A stretch of DNA of 64,000 nucleotides, taken from NCBI GenBank assembly GCA_964568395.1, contig CAZMPN010000006.1, positions 30,549 to 94,548 on the forward strand, given 5' to 3'. Positions 34,384 through 42,836 of this stretch are shown here, one piece after another. The first letter of the stretch is position 1. Each line of letters opens with the position of its first letter. The notes under the pieces are model-generated. The model had not been told where the DNA came from. It saw only the letters and a program-made list of their open reading frames with translations, and did no database searches. Source of the DNA: UBA6016 sp964568395 (GTDB lineage Bacteria; Campylobacterota; Campylobacteria; Campylobacterales; UBA6016). Position numbers and translations under genes: made by a program.

Positions 34384-35601
34384 ATGGAAATCGCCGTTTT
34401 TATAGTCGTCGGAATAATCGTAGGATTTGGGACGGCTTATATCGTCTGGCAAAAAAGCCTTGCGAATATGCGCTCTCTTATCGATGCCGAAAAAGCAAAA
34501 AACGACGAGCTGAACAAAAAAATCCTCGAACTAACCGCCCAAAACGCCACCCTATCCTCGCAGGCTCAGCACGCCCTAGAGTATACGCAAAAGATGAAAG
34601 ACGAGTTCAAGCTCCTGGCGTCCGAAACTATGGCAAAACAGGAGGAGCAGAACAAAAACGCCGTAGAGCTGACGCTAAAACCGCTAAAAGAGCAGCTTGA
34701 GAGCTTCCGTAAAAAGGTAGACGATACTTACAACGCCGAATCCGCCGAGCGCAAACATCTATCTATCGCCGTAAAGGAGCTGCGCGAGCAAAACCAAAAA
34801 CTAGGCGCGGAGGCTTTGGCCCTGACAAACGCCCTCAAAAGCCGCTCCAAAACGCAGGGGATGTGGGGCGAGATGGTGCTGGAGAGCATCCTGAACGCTT
34901 CCGGGCTACGAAAGGATATAGAATATACGCTGCAAGGCGGACATACGGACGATGAAGGCGGACGTATCATCCCCGACGCCATAGTGAATATGCCGGACAA
35001 CAAAAAAATCATCATAGACTCTAAAGTCACCCTGCTCTCATATATGGAGTACTGCGAAGCCGATACCGACGAGACAAGAGCCGTCGCCGCAAAAGCCCTG
35101 CTAAATTCAATCAAAAAGCACATCGACGGACTCTCGGCAAAGAGATACCAAGACATCGACAACGCCTTTGAATATGTATTTATGTTTATCCCGCTGGAGG
35201 GTGCATATATGACCGCCATCGCCGAGGATAAGGGGCTGTTCGAGTATGCGCTTAGCAAAAACGTGGCTCTCGTGACCGCAAGCTCTCTGATGACTACGCT
35301 AAAGACCGTCTATATGATATGGAGAAGCGAGCGACAAAACCAAAACGCCGCCGCCATAGCCAAAGAGGCCGGAGCGGTGTATGACAAAATGCACGGCTTT
35401 TTGACGGAGTTTGACAAAATAGCCGTCAACATAGAGAGAGCGCAAAAAAGCTACACCGAAGCCCGCAAACTCCTAGCCACGGGCAGGGGCGCTGCACTCG
35501 CTAGACTAGAAAAGCTCAAAGAGATGGGGGCCAAGACCGGCAAAAGCATCGAGGAGCATATCGAGTTCGTGGATGTTGAGACATTGGAGGAGAAAAAATG
35601 A
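34384..35601 (+). CDS. rmuC: DNA recombination protein RmuC
   Basis: This 405-residue protein has an N-terminal membrane helix (3-22), a long coiled coil (30-150) and the RmuC nuclease-like domain with GMWGEMVLESIL near residue 160, IIPDAIVNMP near 198 and IIIDSKVTLLSY near 212. In E. coli RmuC limits inversion at short repeats. I chose the ATG at 34384 with GGGGCTCGGA before it; an in-frame TTG at 34318 would add an unrelated stretch. The msrB ATG overlaps its end by four bases. Confidence 0.9.
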   Translation: MEIAVFIVVGIIVGFGTAYIVWQKSLANMRSLIDAEKAKNDELNKKILELTAQNATLSSQAQHALEYTQKMKDEFKLLASETMAKQEEQNKNAVELTLKPLKEQLESFRKKVDDTYNAESAERKHLSIAVKELREQNQKLGAEALALTNALKSRSKTQGMWGEMVLESILNASGLRKDIEYTLQGGHTDDEGGRIIPDAIVNMPDNKKIIIDSKVTLLSYMEYCEADTDETRAVAAKALLNSIKKHIDGLSAKRYQDIDNAFEYVFMFIPLEGAYMTAIAEDKGLFEYALSKNVALVTASSLMTTLKTVYMIWRSERQNQNAAAIAKEAGAVYDKMHGFLTEFDKIAVNIERAQKSYTEARKLLATGRGAALARLEKLKEMGAKTGKSIEEHIEFVDVETLEEKK

Positions 35602-35963
35602 GCGAATACAGACGATTAACCCCAGAGGAAGAGAGGGTAATAATACACAAAGGAACGGAGTATCCTGGAACCGGTGAATATACAGACTTTTTTGAGAGCG
35701 GAGTATATAGATGCAAACAGTGCGGAGCCGAACTCTATCGCTCAAGTAGCAAGTTTCACTCCGGGTGCGGATGGCCTAGCTTTGACGACGAGATAGAAGG
35801 CGCGGTGGCCAGAGTGCCCGACAAGGACGGCAGACGCACCGAGATAGTGTGCGCCTCGTGCGGCGGACATCTAGGGCACGTCTTTCTCGGCGAGGGTTTT
35901 ACGCCCAAAAACACGAGACATTGCGTCAACTCCATCTCGCTGGTTTTTGAGCCAACCTCTTAA
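35598..35963 (+). CDS. msrB: Peptide-methionine (R)-S-oxide reductase
   Basis: This 121-residue enzyme reduces the R epimer of methionine sulphoxide. GCGWPSFDD near residue 53 and the catalytic Cys in RHCVNSISL near 109 are present, together with two zinc C-x2-C motifs (CKQC, CASC). It is cytoplasmic and coupled to rmuC. The stop overlaps that of mtgA on the other strand by four bases. Confidence 0.93.
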   Translation: MSEYRRLTPEEERVIIHKGTEYPGTGEYTDFFESGVYRCKQCGAELYRSSSKFHSGCGWPSFDDEIEGAVARVPDKDGRRTEIVCASCGGHLGHVFLGEGFTPKNTRHCVNSISLVFEPTS

Positions 35964-36787
35964 TTCGTAGTATTCGTCTCCGTCTTCGGAGCCTCGGTCT
36001 CCTCTTTTGGAGCCGCATCGGTGGCGTTCGCATCGCTTATAGTTGCATTCGCATCCTCTTTCGGCTGAGGCTTCATCACCTCGTCAAACTCCTTGACGAT
36101 TATCCCTCTTTGGGTCATTATCTTATACAGATATGCCGATTTCTTGGCTATCCTGCCTTTTTGCTCCGGCTGATAGATGATAGGGTTTGGGAGTATGGCC
36201 GCCAGCTTTGCCGCTTCCATCGCCGATAGATTTCGTGCGCTCTTGCCATAGTAGTGTCTGGCGGCCGCTTCGATACCGAATATCCCGTCACCCCACTCCG
36301 CGCAGTTGAGATACAGCTCTATTATCCGCCTTTTTGAGAGCGCTTTGTTCATCCTGTATGTCAGTATCGCCTCTTTTAGTTTTCGCACCGGATTTTTGCT
36401 AGGGCTTAGATATATATTCTTAGCCAACTGCTGCGTAACGGTGCTGCCGCCGGAGACGAACTTGCCCGCTTTGAGGTTTTTCTCGAAAGCCTGCATCATC
36501 TCCTCCTTCTCAAAACCGTCGTTATTCCAAAAACCGTCATCTTCGCTGATAAGCACCGCCTTGACCAGATAAGGCGATATTGAGCGAAAATCGACCCATC
36601 TTTGGTCTATCGCCTTATCCGGCTTGCCCTCGTCCGCCCACTGCGCCTTACGGTACTCCATAAAGGCCGTAGGTATCGGCTTCTTTGTCGCCAAATCGGA
36701 CACATTCGGATAAATGAAATACCTGCCTATATCCACCGTAAAAAACAAAACAAAGCCCAAGGCCGCATACTTTATGTATTTTCTCAA
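35960..36787 (-). CDS. mtgA: Monofunctional biosynthetic peptidoglycan transglycosylase
   Basis: This 275-residue protein has an N-terminal membrane anchor (6-24) and a GT51 domain polymerising lipid II glycan: catalytic Glu in LISEDDGFWNNDG near residue 82, GGSTVTQQLAKN near 118, RIIELYLNCAEWG near 158 and ARHYYGKSA near 175. There is no transpeptidase domain. The C-terminal 35 residues are an E/A/T-rich low-complexity tail (repeats of NAT and KEE), which is unusual for MtgA. Confidence 0.92.
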   Translation of the reverse strand: MRKYIKYAALGFVLFFTVDIGRYFIYPNVSDLATKKPIPTAFMEYRKAQWADEGKPDKAIDQRWVDFRSISPYLVKAVLISEDDGFWNNDGFEKEEMMQAFEKNLKAGKFVSGGSTVTQQLAKNIYLSPSKNPVRKLKEAILTYRMNKALSKRRIIELYLNCAEWGDGIFGIEAAARHYYGKSARNLSAMEAAKLAAILPNPIIYQPEQKGRIAKKSAYLYKIMTQRGIIVKEFDEVMKPQPKEDANATISDANATDAAPKEETEAPKTETNTTN

Positions 36788-36835
36788 CTCTTCACCCCAA
36801 ATCTAACCGCTAAAAGTGTAAAATAAAACAAAAAT

Positions 36836-36841
36836 TATACT
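36836..36841 (+). promoter_or_regulatory. -10 box upstream of the ABC-F gene
   Basis: TATACT ends 10 bases before the TTG start at 36852, leaving a leader of only a few bases that includes AGGA. The upstream region is A-rich, without a clear -35 box. Confidence 0.4.
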
Positions 36842-36851
36842 AGGAACTAAA

Positions 36852-38447
36852 TTGTTACAAGCTATTAATATAACTATGCAATATGGACAGCGAAAACTGT
36901 TCGACAAGGTCAACCTCAGACTTGACAAAGGCAAAAGATACGGGCTTATCGGCGCAAACGGCGCCGGAAAATCAACGTTTCTAAAAATCCTATCAGGCGA
37001 AATAGAGCAGACCGAGGGCGAAATCTGGATAGAGCCGGGCGCGAAAGTGGGCGTACTAGGCCAAAACCAGTTCGCATTCGAGGACTTTACGCTCTTTGAC
37101 GCGGTACTTTGGGGCAACAAAAGACTGTTTGAGGCGGTAAAAGAGAAGGAGAAACTATACGCCGAGGGCGACTTCTCGGACGACAAAGTGAACGAAAGGC
37201 TCGGCGAGCTGGAGATGATATGCGCCGAGGAAGACCCGACTTACGAATACGACGTAAATATAGAAAAAATCCTCGAAGAGCTGGGCTTTGACTCGTCTAT
37301 CCATCAATCCAAGATGAGCGAAATCACCTCAAGCGAAAAATTCAAAATTCTGCTTGCGCAAGTGCTTTTCCCAAAACCTGAGATACTCTTCCTCGATGAG
37401 CCGACCAACAACCTCGACATCAAATCGATAGGCTGGCTAGAGGAAAAACTAAAAAGACACGAAGGCACGATGGTGGTCATCTCGCACGATAGACACTTCC
37501 TTAACGCCGTCGTCACGCACATACTAGACGTCGACTTTGGCGTCATCAGGGAGTTTACCGGCAACTACGACGACTGGTATATAGCGGCGAACCTCATCCA
37601 AAAACAGATGGAGATGGAGAGAGACAAAAAACTGGCCGAAAAGACGCAACTGGAGAACTTCATCAGAAGATTTAGCGCCAACGCCTCAAAGGCGAAACAA
37701 GCGACAAGCCGCCAAAAGCAGCTCGACAAAATCGAAATCAACGATATGAAACCCTCCTCCAGAAGAGATCCTAGCATAGTATTTAAGCCAAAAAGAGAGA
37801 TAGGCAACGACTGTCTAATCGCCGAAAACATCACCTTTGGATATGACGACAAGAATATCATCGACAACTTCACGTTAAGCGTGCTCAAAACCGACAAAAT
37901 AGCCCTAATCGGCCAAAACGGTATCGGTAAAACCACACTCCTAAAAATCCTAATGGGCGAACTAACCCCAAAAAGTGGAAACGTAAAATGGGGCGCAACA
38001 GTGCAAACAGGCTATTTCCCGCAAGATACGACGGACGTAGTACAAGGCGAAGAGACGCTATATGAGTGGCTAAGAGCATATGATAGAAAGGCGGAACTCG
38101 GCGAGATAAGAAACTGCCTAGGCAGGATGCTATTCAACGGCGCTGAACAAGAAAAACCGGTCGGAGCCATATCTGGCGGCGAGAAACATAGGGTTATGCT
38201 CTCAAAACTGATGCTGGAGGGTCCAAATTTCCTAGTACTGGATGAGCCAAACAACCATCTAGACCTAGAGGCCATCATCGCCCTTGGCGAGGCGCTATAC
38301 GAATATACAGGCGCCGTTATCTGCGTAACACACGATAGGGAGCTGATAGACGCATTCGCAAACAGAATAATCGAGTTTAAGCCCAACAACGAGATAATCG
38401 ACTTTAGGGGCTCTTTTGAAGAGTACCTTGAAACTCACGGGGAATAA
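36852..38447 (+). CDS. ABC-F family ATPase
   Basis: This 531-residue protein has two ABC domains and no membrane segment, as in ribosome-associated ABC-F factors (EttA, YbiT type). Walker A motifs are GANGAGKST near residue 37 and GQNGIGKTT near 356. Walker B LFLDEPTNNLD is near 180 and LVLDEPNNHLD near 464. The second signature SGGEKHRVML is intact, but the first is changed to TSSEKFKILL. I use the TTG at 36852 because AGGA lies at the right distance; the next ATG would remove eight residues of the first strand. It may rescue or tune ribosomes. Confidence 0.88.
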   Translation: MLQAINITMQYGQRKLFDKVNLRLDKGKRYGLIGANGAGKSTFLKILSGEIEQTEGEIWIEPGAKVGVLGQNQFAFEDFTLFDAVLWGNKRLFEAVKEKEKLYAEGDFSDDKVNERLGELEMICAEEDPTYEYDVNIEKILEELGFDSSIHQSKMSEITSSEKFKILLAQVLFPKPEILFLDEPTNNLDIKSIGWLEEKLKRHEGTMVVISHDRHFLNAVVTHILDVDFGVIREFTGNYDDWYIAANLIQKQMEMERDKKLAEKTQLENFIRRFSANASKAKQATSRQKQLDKIEINDMKPSSRRDPSIVFKPKREIGNDCLIAENITFGYDDKNIIDNFTLSVLKTDKIALIGQNGIGKTTLLKILMGELTPKSGNVKWGATVQTGYFPQDTTDVVQGEETLYEWLRAYDRKAELGEIRNCLGRMLFNGAEQEKPVGAISGGEKHRVMLSKLMLEGPNFLVLDEPNNHLDLEAIIALGEALYEYTGAVICVTHDRELIDAFANRIIEFKPNNEIIDFRGSFEEYLETHGE

Positions 38448-38460
38448 AAAGGAGGCTAAA

Positions 38461-39051
38461 ATGCTAAAAAAACTTATAGTTGCCGTACTGCTTTTTGCAT
38501 CGTTCGCTTTCGCCGGGGCATGCTGCAAAGGCCAAGCCGGTCAAGGGATGGGCGGCATGGGAATGGCATGCGACACAAACATGACGGCTCCCGCTTGCAA
38601 ACTAGGCAAAGAGTGTCCTTGCGGCGTAAACTGCAAATGCGGCAATAGCTGCAAATGCGCAATCTCCAATAAGTCAAAAAGGGTTCAGGCTTGCGCCGCG
38701 CCAAAAGGCGGCAATGCATGCCAAATGAATATGGGCGGCTGCATGTCTATGGCTACTCTTCCTAGATTCATGATGGTCGAACTTCAGCCGACAAAAGCGC
38801 AAGAGGCCAAATTTGCCGAAATATCAAAAAAATATAGCGCCAAAATGAGCGAAGCGGCTACCGGTTGCCAGATAAAACCTCTAAGCTTCATCAAAGACGG
38901 CAAATTCGACAAAGAGGCTTTCGTTGCAAAACACAACGAAGCAACCGCAAATATGGCAAAACTGAAAGCGGATATGTTTGAAGAGGTTTTCGCGGTACTG
39001 GACGATAAGCAGAAAAAAGAGCTATCGGATATCGTAAACTTCAAAAAATAA
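38461..39051 (+). CDS. Spy/CpxP-like periplasmic protein with metallothionein-like cysteine cluster
   Basis: This 196-residue protein has a signal peptide (1-19, LLFASFAFAG), then a Cys-, Met- and Gly-rich region (20-100) and a helical C-terminal domain (103-196) resembling Spy/CpxP. The cysteine region contains CPCGVNCKCGNSCKCA, a C-x-C-x3-C-x-C-x3-C-x-C array like that of copper metallothioneins, plus Met-rich MGGMGM. Metal, most likely copper, binding in the periplasm is inferred. A strong AAAGGAGG site precedes the ATG at 38461, 13 bases after the ABC-F gene. Confidence 0.75.
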   Translation: MLKKLIVAVLLFASFAFAGACCKGQAGQGMGGMGMACDTNMTAPACKLGKECPCGVNCKCGNSCKCAISNKSKRVQACAAPKGGNACQMNMGGCMSMATLPRFMMVELQPTKAQEAKFAEISKKYSAKMSEAATGCQIKPLSFIKDGKFDKEAFVAKHNEATANMAKLKADMFEEVFAVLDDKQKKELSDIVNFKK

Positions 39052-39058
39052 TCGACCT

Positions 39059-39093
39059 ACGGAGCTTCCATGCTCCGTACCCTCCCCTTTTTT
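39059..39093 (+). terminator. Intrinsic terminator after the Spy-like gene
   Basis: ACGGAGC (39059-39065) pairs with GCTCCGT (39072-39078) around TTCCAT, followed by a pyrimidine-rich stretch and six T at 39088-39093. It abuts the stop of the convergent histidine kinase. Confidence 0.75.
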
Positions 39094-40801
39094 AACCCTT
39101 GTACGAATCAAGCAAAATGGTAAAAGCAGCTCCGTCCTCTTTGTTTTCACAATATATTTTGCCGCCCATATTGTCTTCCACTATCATTTTGCTCATATAC
39201 AGCCCTATTCCGGTACCTTTGCCCTGCTCTTTCGTTGTAAAATAAGGCTCGAATATCCTGCCTATTATCGCATCCGGAATGCCGCCGCCGTTGTCGGCTA
39301 TCTTCACGGATATCATATCTTCATCCCTCTCTATATCTATGAATATCACTCCGCCGTTCAAGCCCCTAGACTCTATGATGGCGTCTTTTGAGTTTGAGAG
39401 AATGTTCAGGACGACCTGCTTAAACTCGTTTTGGTATCCGAAAACATAGTAGTTAAGACATACCGTATTGGGATTAAAGTACTCCATGTTCTCATAAGAA
39501 CACTCGGCGCACCTAATCTTGATGTCTACGGCATGCGTCTTAAACTGCGCATAGACGAGCTTAACAGAATCCATAACCGCGGCGAAGAGGTCAAAGGCCG
39601 CCTTTTGCTTGTCCGGCTTAAAAAAGTTTCTAAAATCGTCTATCGTCTTGGACATAAAATTGATCTGCTCCATAGACTTGTCGACCATGTTTTGCATATA
39701 TTCGCCGGTAAGCTCTCCGGCCTTCTGGGCAAAACGCATATCCTGAACGATAATGGCAAGCGCGTTCAAAGGCTGGCGCCACTGATGGGCTATGGAGCCC
39801 ATCATCTCGCCCATGGCGACCATCTTTCCTTGCTGCGCCATGACGCTTTGCTGTTTTTGGTTTTTTGCGATTTCGACATCTATTCTCTGTTTTAGCGAGG
39901 CGTTTAGCTCCTCCAGATCGGTTTTTATCTTCTCTCGCTCATTCATTACTCCGACAATCAACAAAACCGTCACGATAGAAACGGTGGAGTATATCTGAAG
40001 AAGCACCAGCGCCTCATAGGCGTCATACCCGGCAAACGGGCCGCTGCCGCGAAGGGTGCCTAGTATCGCGGCGATAGAAAACATATTTACCATCAAAATA
40101 GGAATAAGCGGATTAAACCGAAAAACGGCCCAAAGTATAACAGGCAGACTCATATAGGCGATCGGGTAGTTCCTGGTCTGCGCAAAAAACACGACATATG
40201 CGACGAACAAAGCCGATACCGTAAGGGCGGAGAGCTCCATAATTTTTACGTCATAGAGGCTTTTATAGTAAAGCTTTATGGCTAGAAACAGCGGAGTTAA
40301 GGCGACAAAACCTACCAGATCGCCCAAAAACCATGTATACCAAACATCCCACAAGGTAACCTGTAGAGGAATAGAACCCCATATGACTAGCGAAGCAACG
40401 CCGTTCGTAGCCGTTATAAATGAGCCGACCAGCACGGCCAGGAAGAAAGCTACGATGTTTTCGACCGACGACAGATAGTTCTTTTCGCATCCGAACCTGC
40501 ATAGTATATACATACAAAAAAGAGGGCCTACGGTGTTTCCGATAGCTATATGCAGGGATGTATAAAAATCCACTATCGAGTAGTTTATAGCCAAGGCGCC
40601 GAGGAATATACCGATACTCACACGCTTGCCGAATATCATCAGGGCGGCGAGCGCGACCCCCGTCGGAGGCCATACCGCAAATACGTTCCCGCCTTCGGTC
40701 AAAGACAGCGTTGAAACGCTCTTGGCGCTCAAAAAATACATGAAGGCTACCGCGAGATTGAGCATCGGGGTCTTTATGGCTATTAAGTTATTAAACCGCA
40801 T
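39092..40801 (-). CDS. MASE1-domain sensor histidine kinase
   Basis: This 569-residue protein has an N-terminal MASE1 domain of about eight membrane helices (1-290, with GGNVFAVWPPTGVALAAL typical of the family), a coiled coil near 300-340, H-box SIAHQWRQPLNAL near 350, and an ATPase domain with ADNGGGIP and GTGIGLYMSK near 500-545. I use the ATG at 40801; a TTG at 40831 with AAAGG before it is an alternative that adds 10 residues. No regulator gene adjoins, so the partner is unknown. It follows nspC in the same direction. Confidence 0.88.
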   Translation of the reverse strand: MRFNNLIAIKTPMLNLAVAFMYFLSAKSVSTLSLTEGGNVFAVWPPTGVALAALMIFGKRVSIGIFLGALAINYSIVDFYTSLHIAIGNTVGPLFCMYILCRFGCEKNYLSSVENIVAFFLAVLVGSFITATNGVASLVIWGSIPLQVTLWDVWYTWFLGDLVGFVALTPLFLAIKLYYKSLYDVKIMELSALTVSALFVAYVVFFAQTRNYPIAYMSLPVILWAVFRFNPLIPILMVNMFSIAAILGTLRGSGPFAGYDAYEALVLLQIYSTVSIVTVLLIVGVMNEREKIKTDLEELNASLKQRIDVEIAKNQKQQSVMAQQGKMVAMGEMMGSIAHQWRQPLNALAIIVQDMRFAQKAGELTGEYMQNMVDKSMEQINFMSKTIDDFRNFFKPDKQKAAFDLFAAVMDSVKLVYAQFKTHAVDIKIRCAECSYENMEYFNPNTVCLNYYVFGYQNEFKQVVLNILSNSKDAIIESRGLNGGVIFIDIERDEDMISVKIADNGGGIPDAIIGRIFEPYFTTKEQGKGTGIGLYMSKMIVEDNMGGKIYCENKEDGAAFTILLDSYKG

Positions 40802-40848
40802 CAAAAAGCTTTTTTGCTTATTAAAACACAAAAAGCCTTTCGCGACAC

Positions 40849-41985
40849 CTAAGAAAGCCTGTTTTTATAATCCTCGTAGCCAAAATTTTTGACGACTTCC
40901 AAAATACCGCCTTTTCTATACACCGCAAGGCTTGGAAGATTAATACCGTTAAACGTCGTATTTTTGACAAACGTATAGTGGCACTGATCCTCGAATACGA
41001 CCCTGTCTCCGATTTTTAGAGGTGTCTCGAAACTATAGTCGCCGATGATATCTCCGGATAGGCAGGTGTTTCCGCCGAGACGATACGTGTATGGTTTTTC
41101 GCCAGGCTCCCCTGCCCCGCGTACCGCCGCACGGTAAGGCATAGCAAGGGTATCCGGCATGTGCGCCTCCGCGGACGTATCCAGCACCGCTATGTCCATG
41201 CCGTTATGTATCACGTCGAGCACCCTGGCAACAAGAGGCCCCGTCTGCCAGCCCACCGCTTCGCCAGGCTCCAGATAGACCTCGAGATGCGGATACCTGG
41301 CTTTGAAAGCCTTTAGTACCGCTATTAGCCTATCGACATCATAGTCTGCGCGCGTAATATGGTGTCCGCCGCCGAAATTCACCCATTTCATCCGTCCCAA
41401 AAACTCGCCGAACTTCTCCTCGAAAGCCTCAAGCACAGATTCCAAAGCGTCTACGTTTTGCTCGCAAAGAGCGTGAAAGTGCAACCCCTCTATGCCGTCC
41501 AATTTGTCCGCCTCGAAATTTGTCCTCGTAACCCCAAAACGGCTAAACGGCGCACAGGGGTTGTAAAGCTCTACCGGAGCCGTGGAGCGTTCCGGATTTA
41601 CGCGAAAGCCGCATGATATTTTGGGATTTGCGGCAAAAACTTGCTCTTTAAACCTCTCCCACTGCCCAAACGAATTGAAAACAAGATGGTTTGAGATTTG
41701 GGCTATACGCTCTATCTCCTCTTCCTTGTAAGCCGGAGAGTACGTATGCACTTCTAGGCCAAGCTCCTCCCTTGCAAGTATAGCCTCATGTAGTCCGCTG
41801 GCGCATGCGCCTTTTAGATACCGTTTTACGAGAGGGAAAGTAGACCACATGGCAAAACCCTTGAGGGCAAGCAGTATCTTCACATCCGCCTCGTCCATAA
41901 CGCGTTTTAACAGCTTTAGATTTTTTTCGAGCAACTCCTCTTCGCACACATAGCACGGAGTCGGTACTTTTTCTATATAGCTCAT
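40849..41985 (-). CDS. nspC: Carboxynorspermidine decarboxylase
   Basis: This 378-residue PLP enzyme of the alanine-racemase fold group makes norspermidine or spermidine from the carboxylated precursor. The PLP lysine is in LLALKGFAMWS near residue 41, followed by GACASGLHE near 61; FNSFGQWE, VNFGGGHHITRADYD and EPGEAVGWQTG are further family motifs. The pathway's dehydrogenase is encoded at 42837, with yebC between. Confidence 0.92.
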   Translation of the reverse strand: MSYIEKVPTPCYVCEEELLEKNLKLLKRVMDEADVKILLALKGFAMWSTFPLVKRYLKGACASGLHEAILAREELGLEVHTYSPAYKEEEIERIAQISNHLVFNSFGQWERFKEQVFAANPKISCGFRVNPERSTAPVELYNPCAPFSRFGVTRTNFEADKLDGIEGLHFHALCEQNVDALESVLEAFEEKFGEFLGRMKWVNFGGGHHITRADYDVDRLIAVLKAFKARYPHLEVYLEPGEAVGWQTGPLVARVLDVIHNGMDIAVLDTSAEAHMPDTLAMPYRAAVRGAGEPGEKPYTYRLGGNTCLSGDIIGDYSFETPLKIGDRVVFEDQCHYTFVKNTTFNGINLPSLAVYRKGGILEVVKNFGYEDYKNRLS

Positions 41986-42063
41986 TATCTATTCGCCTCT
42001 CGGATTTTTTGGCGCAATTTTAGCCAAACACCGTTAAGAGTGTGTGACAAAGAGGCAAAATTG

Positions 42064-42069
42064 TATAAT
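42064..42069 (+). promoter_or_regulatory. -10 box upstream of yebC
   Basis: TATAAT in TTGTATAATTAAG lies 27 bases before the ATG at 42097, with GAGGGA as the ribosome site. The divergent nspC promoter must lie in the same 110 bases. Confidence 0.55.
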
Positions 42070-42096
42070 TAAGTAAAAATAGTAGACGAGGGACTA

Positions 42097-42807
42097 ATGG
42101 GAAGAGCGTTTGAATACCGCAAAGCGGCGAAATTGAAAAGATGGGGAAATATGTCCAGGATATTTCCAAAACTTGGACGCGCCATAACGGTGGCAGCCAA
42201 AGAAGGCGTGCCCGATCCGGCGATGAACGCCAAACTAAGAGCCGCGATAGCCAACGCAAAAGCGGAGGGGATGCCAAAAGACAATATAGACGCCGCGATC
42301 AAAAGAGCAAGCGGAAGAGACGCCGTAGACTATACGGAGATAGTATACGACGGCAAAGGGCCACACGGCACGCTGTTTATGATCGAGTGCGCAACGGATA
42401 ATCCGACAAGGACGATAGCGAACATCAGAGCCATATTTACCAAAGCCGGCGGGCAGATAGTCCCTAGCGGCTCGCTTGATTTCATGTTCTCCAGAAAAAG
42501 CGTATTTGAATTCGACAAACCGGCCGGAGTAGATCTCGAAGAGCTGGAACTGAGCCTTATAGACGCTGGACTGGAAGAGATGAATGTTGACGAAGACACG
42601 GTGTACGTGTACGGCGATTACACTAATTTCGGCTCGCTATCGGCGGCGTTGGAAGAACTAAAGATAGAAGTAAAAAAATCGGCCCTTGAAAGGGTGCCTA
42701 CATCGCCAATCGAAGTAACGGACGAGCAGATGGCCGACATAGAAAAGATAATAGAAAAAATCGAAGACGACGACGACGTACAAGCAGTATTTACAAATCT
42801 AGCCTAA
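42097..42807 (+). CDS. YebC/PmpR family protein
   Basis: This 236-residue protein belongs to the TACO1/YebC family, which binds the ribosome or DNA. MGRAFEYRKAAKLKRW and FPKLGRAITVAAKEG open the protein, PKDNIDAAIKRASG lies near residue 58 and YDGKGPHGTLFMIE near 83. The length is normal. It is a single-gene unit between two polyamine genes, ending in a strong hairpin. Confidence 0.92.
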   Translation: MGRAFEYRKAAKLKRWGNMSRIFPKLGRAITVAAKEGVPDPAMNAKLRAAIANAKAEGMPKDNIDAAIKRASGRDAVDYTEIVYDGKGPHGTLFMIECATDNPTRTIANIRAIFTKAGGQIVPSGSLDFMFSRKSVFEFDKPAGVDLEELELSLIDAGLEEMNVDEDTVYVYGDYTNFGSLSAALEELKIEVKKSALERVPTSPIEVTDEQMADIEKIIEKIEDDDDVQAVFTNLA

Positions 42808-42829
42808 GCCGCTTTTTGCGGCATTAGGC
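42802..42829. terminator. Bidirectional terminator hairpin between yebC and the dehydrogenase gene
   Basis: GCCTAA plus GCCGC pairs with GCGGC plus TTAGGC around a TTTTT loop (one extra A on the right arm). The yebC stop lies inside the left arm. There is no long T run, so strength comes from the stem. Confidence 0.6.
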
Positions 42830-42836
42830 CGCAAAA

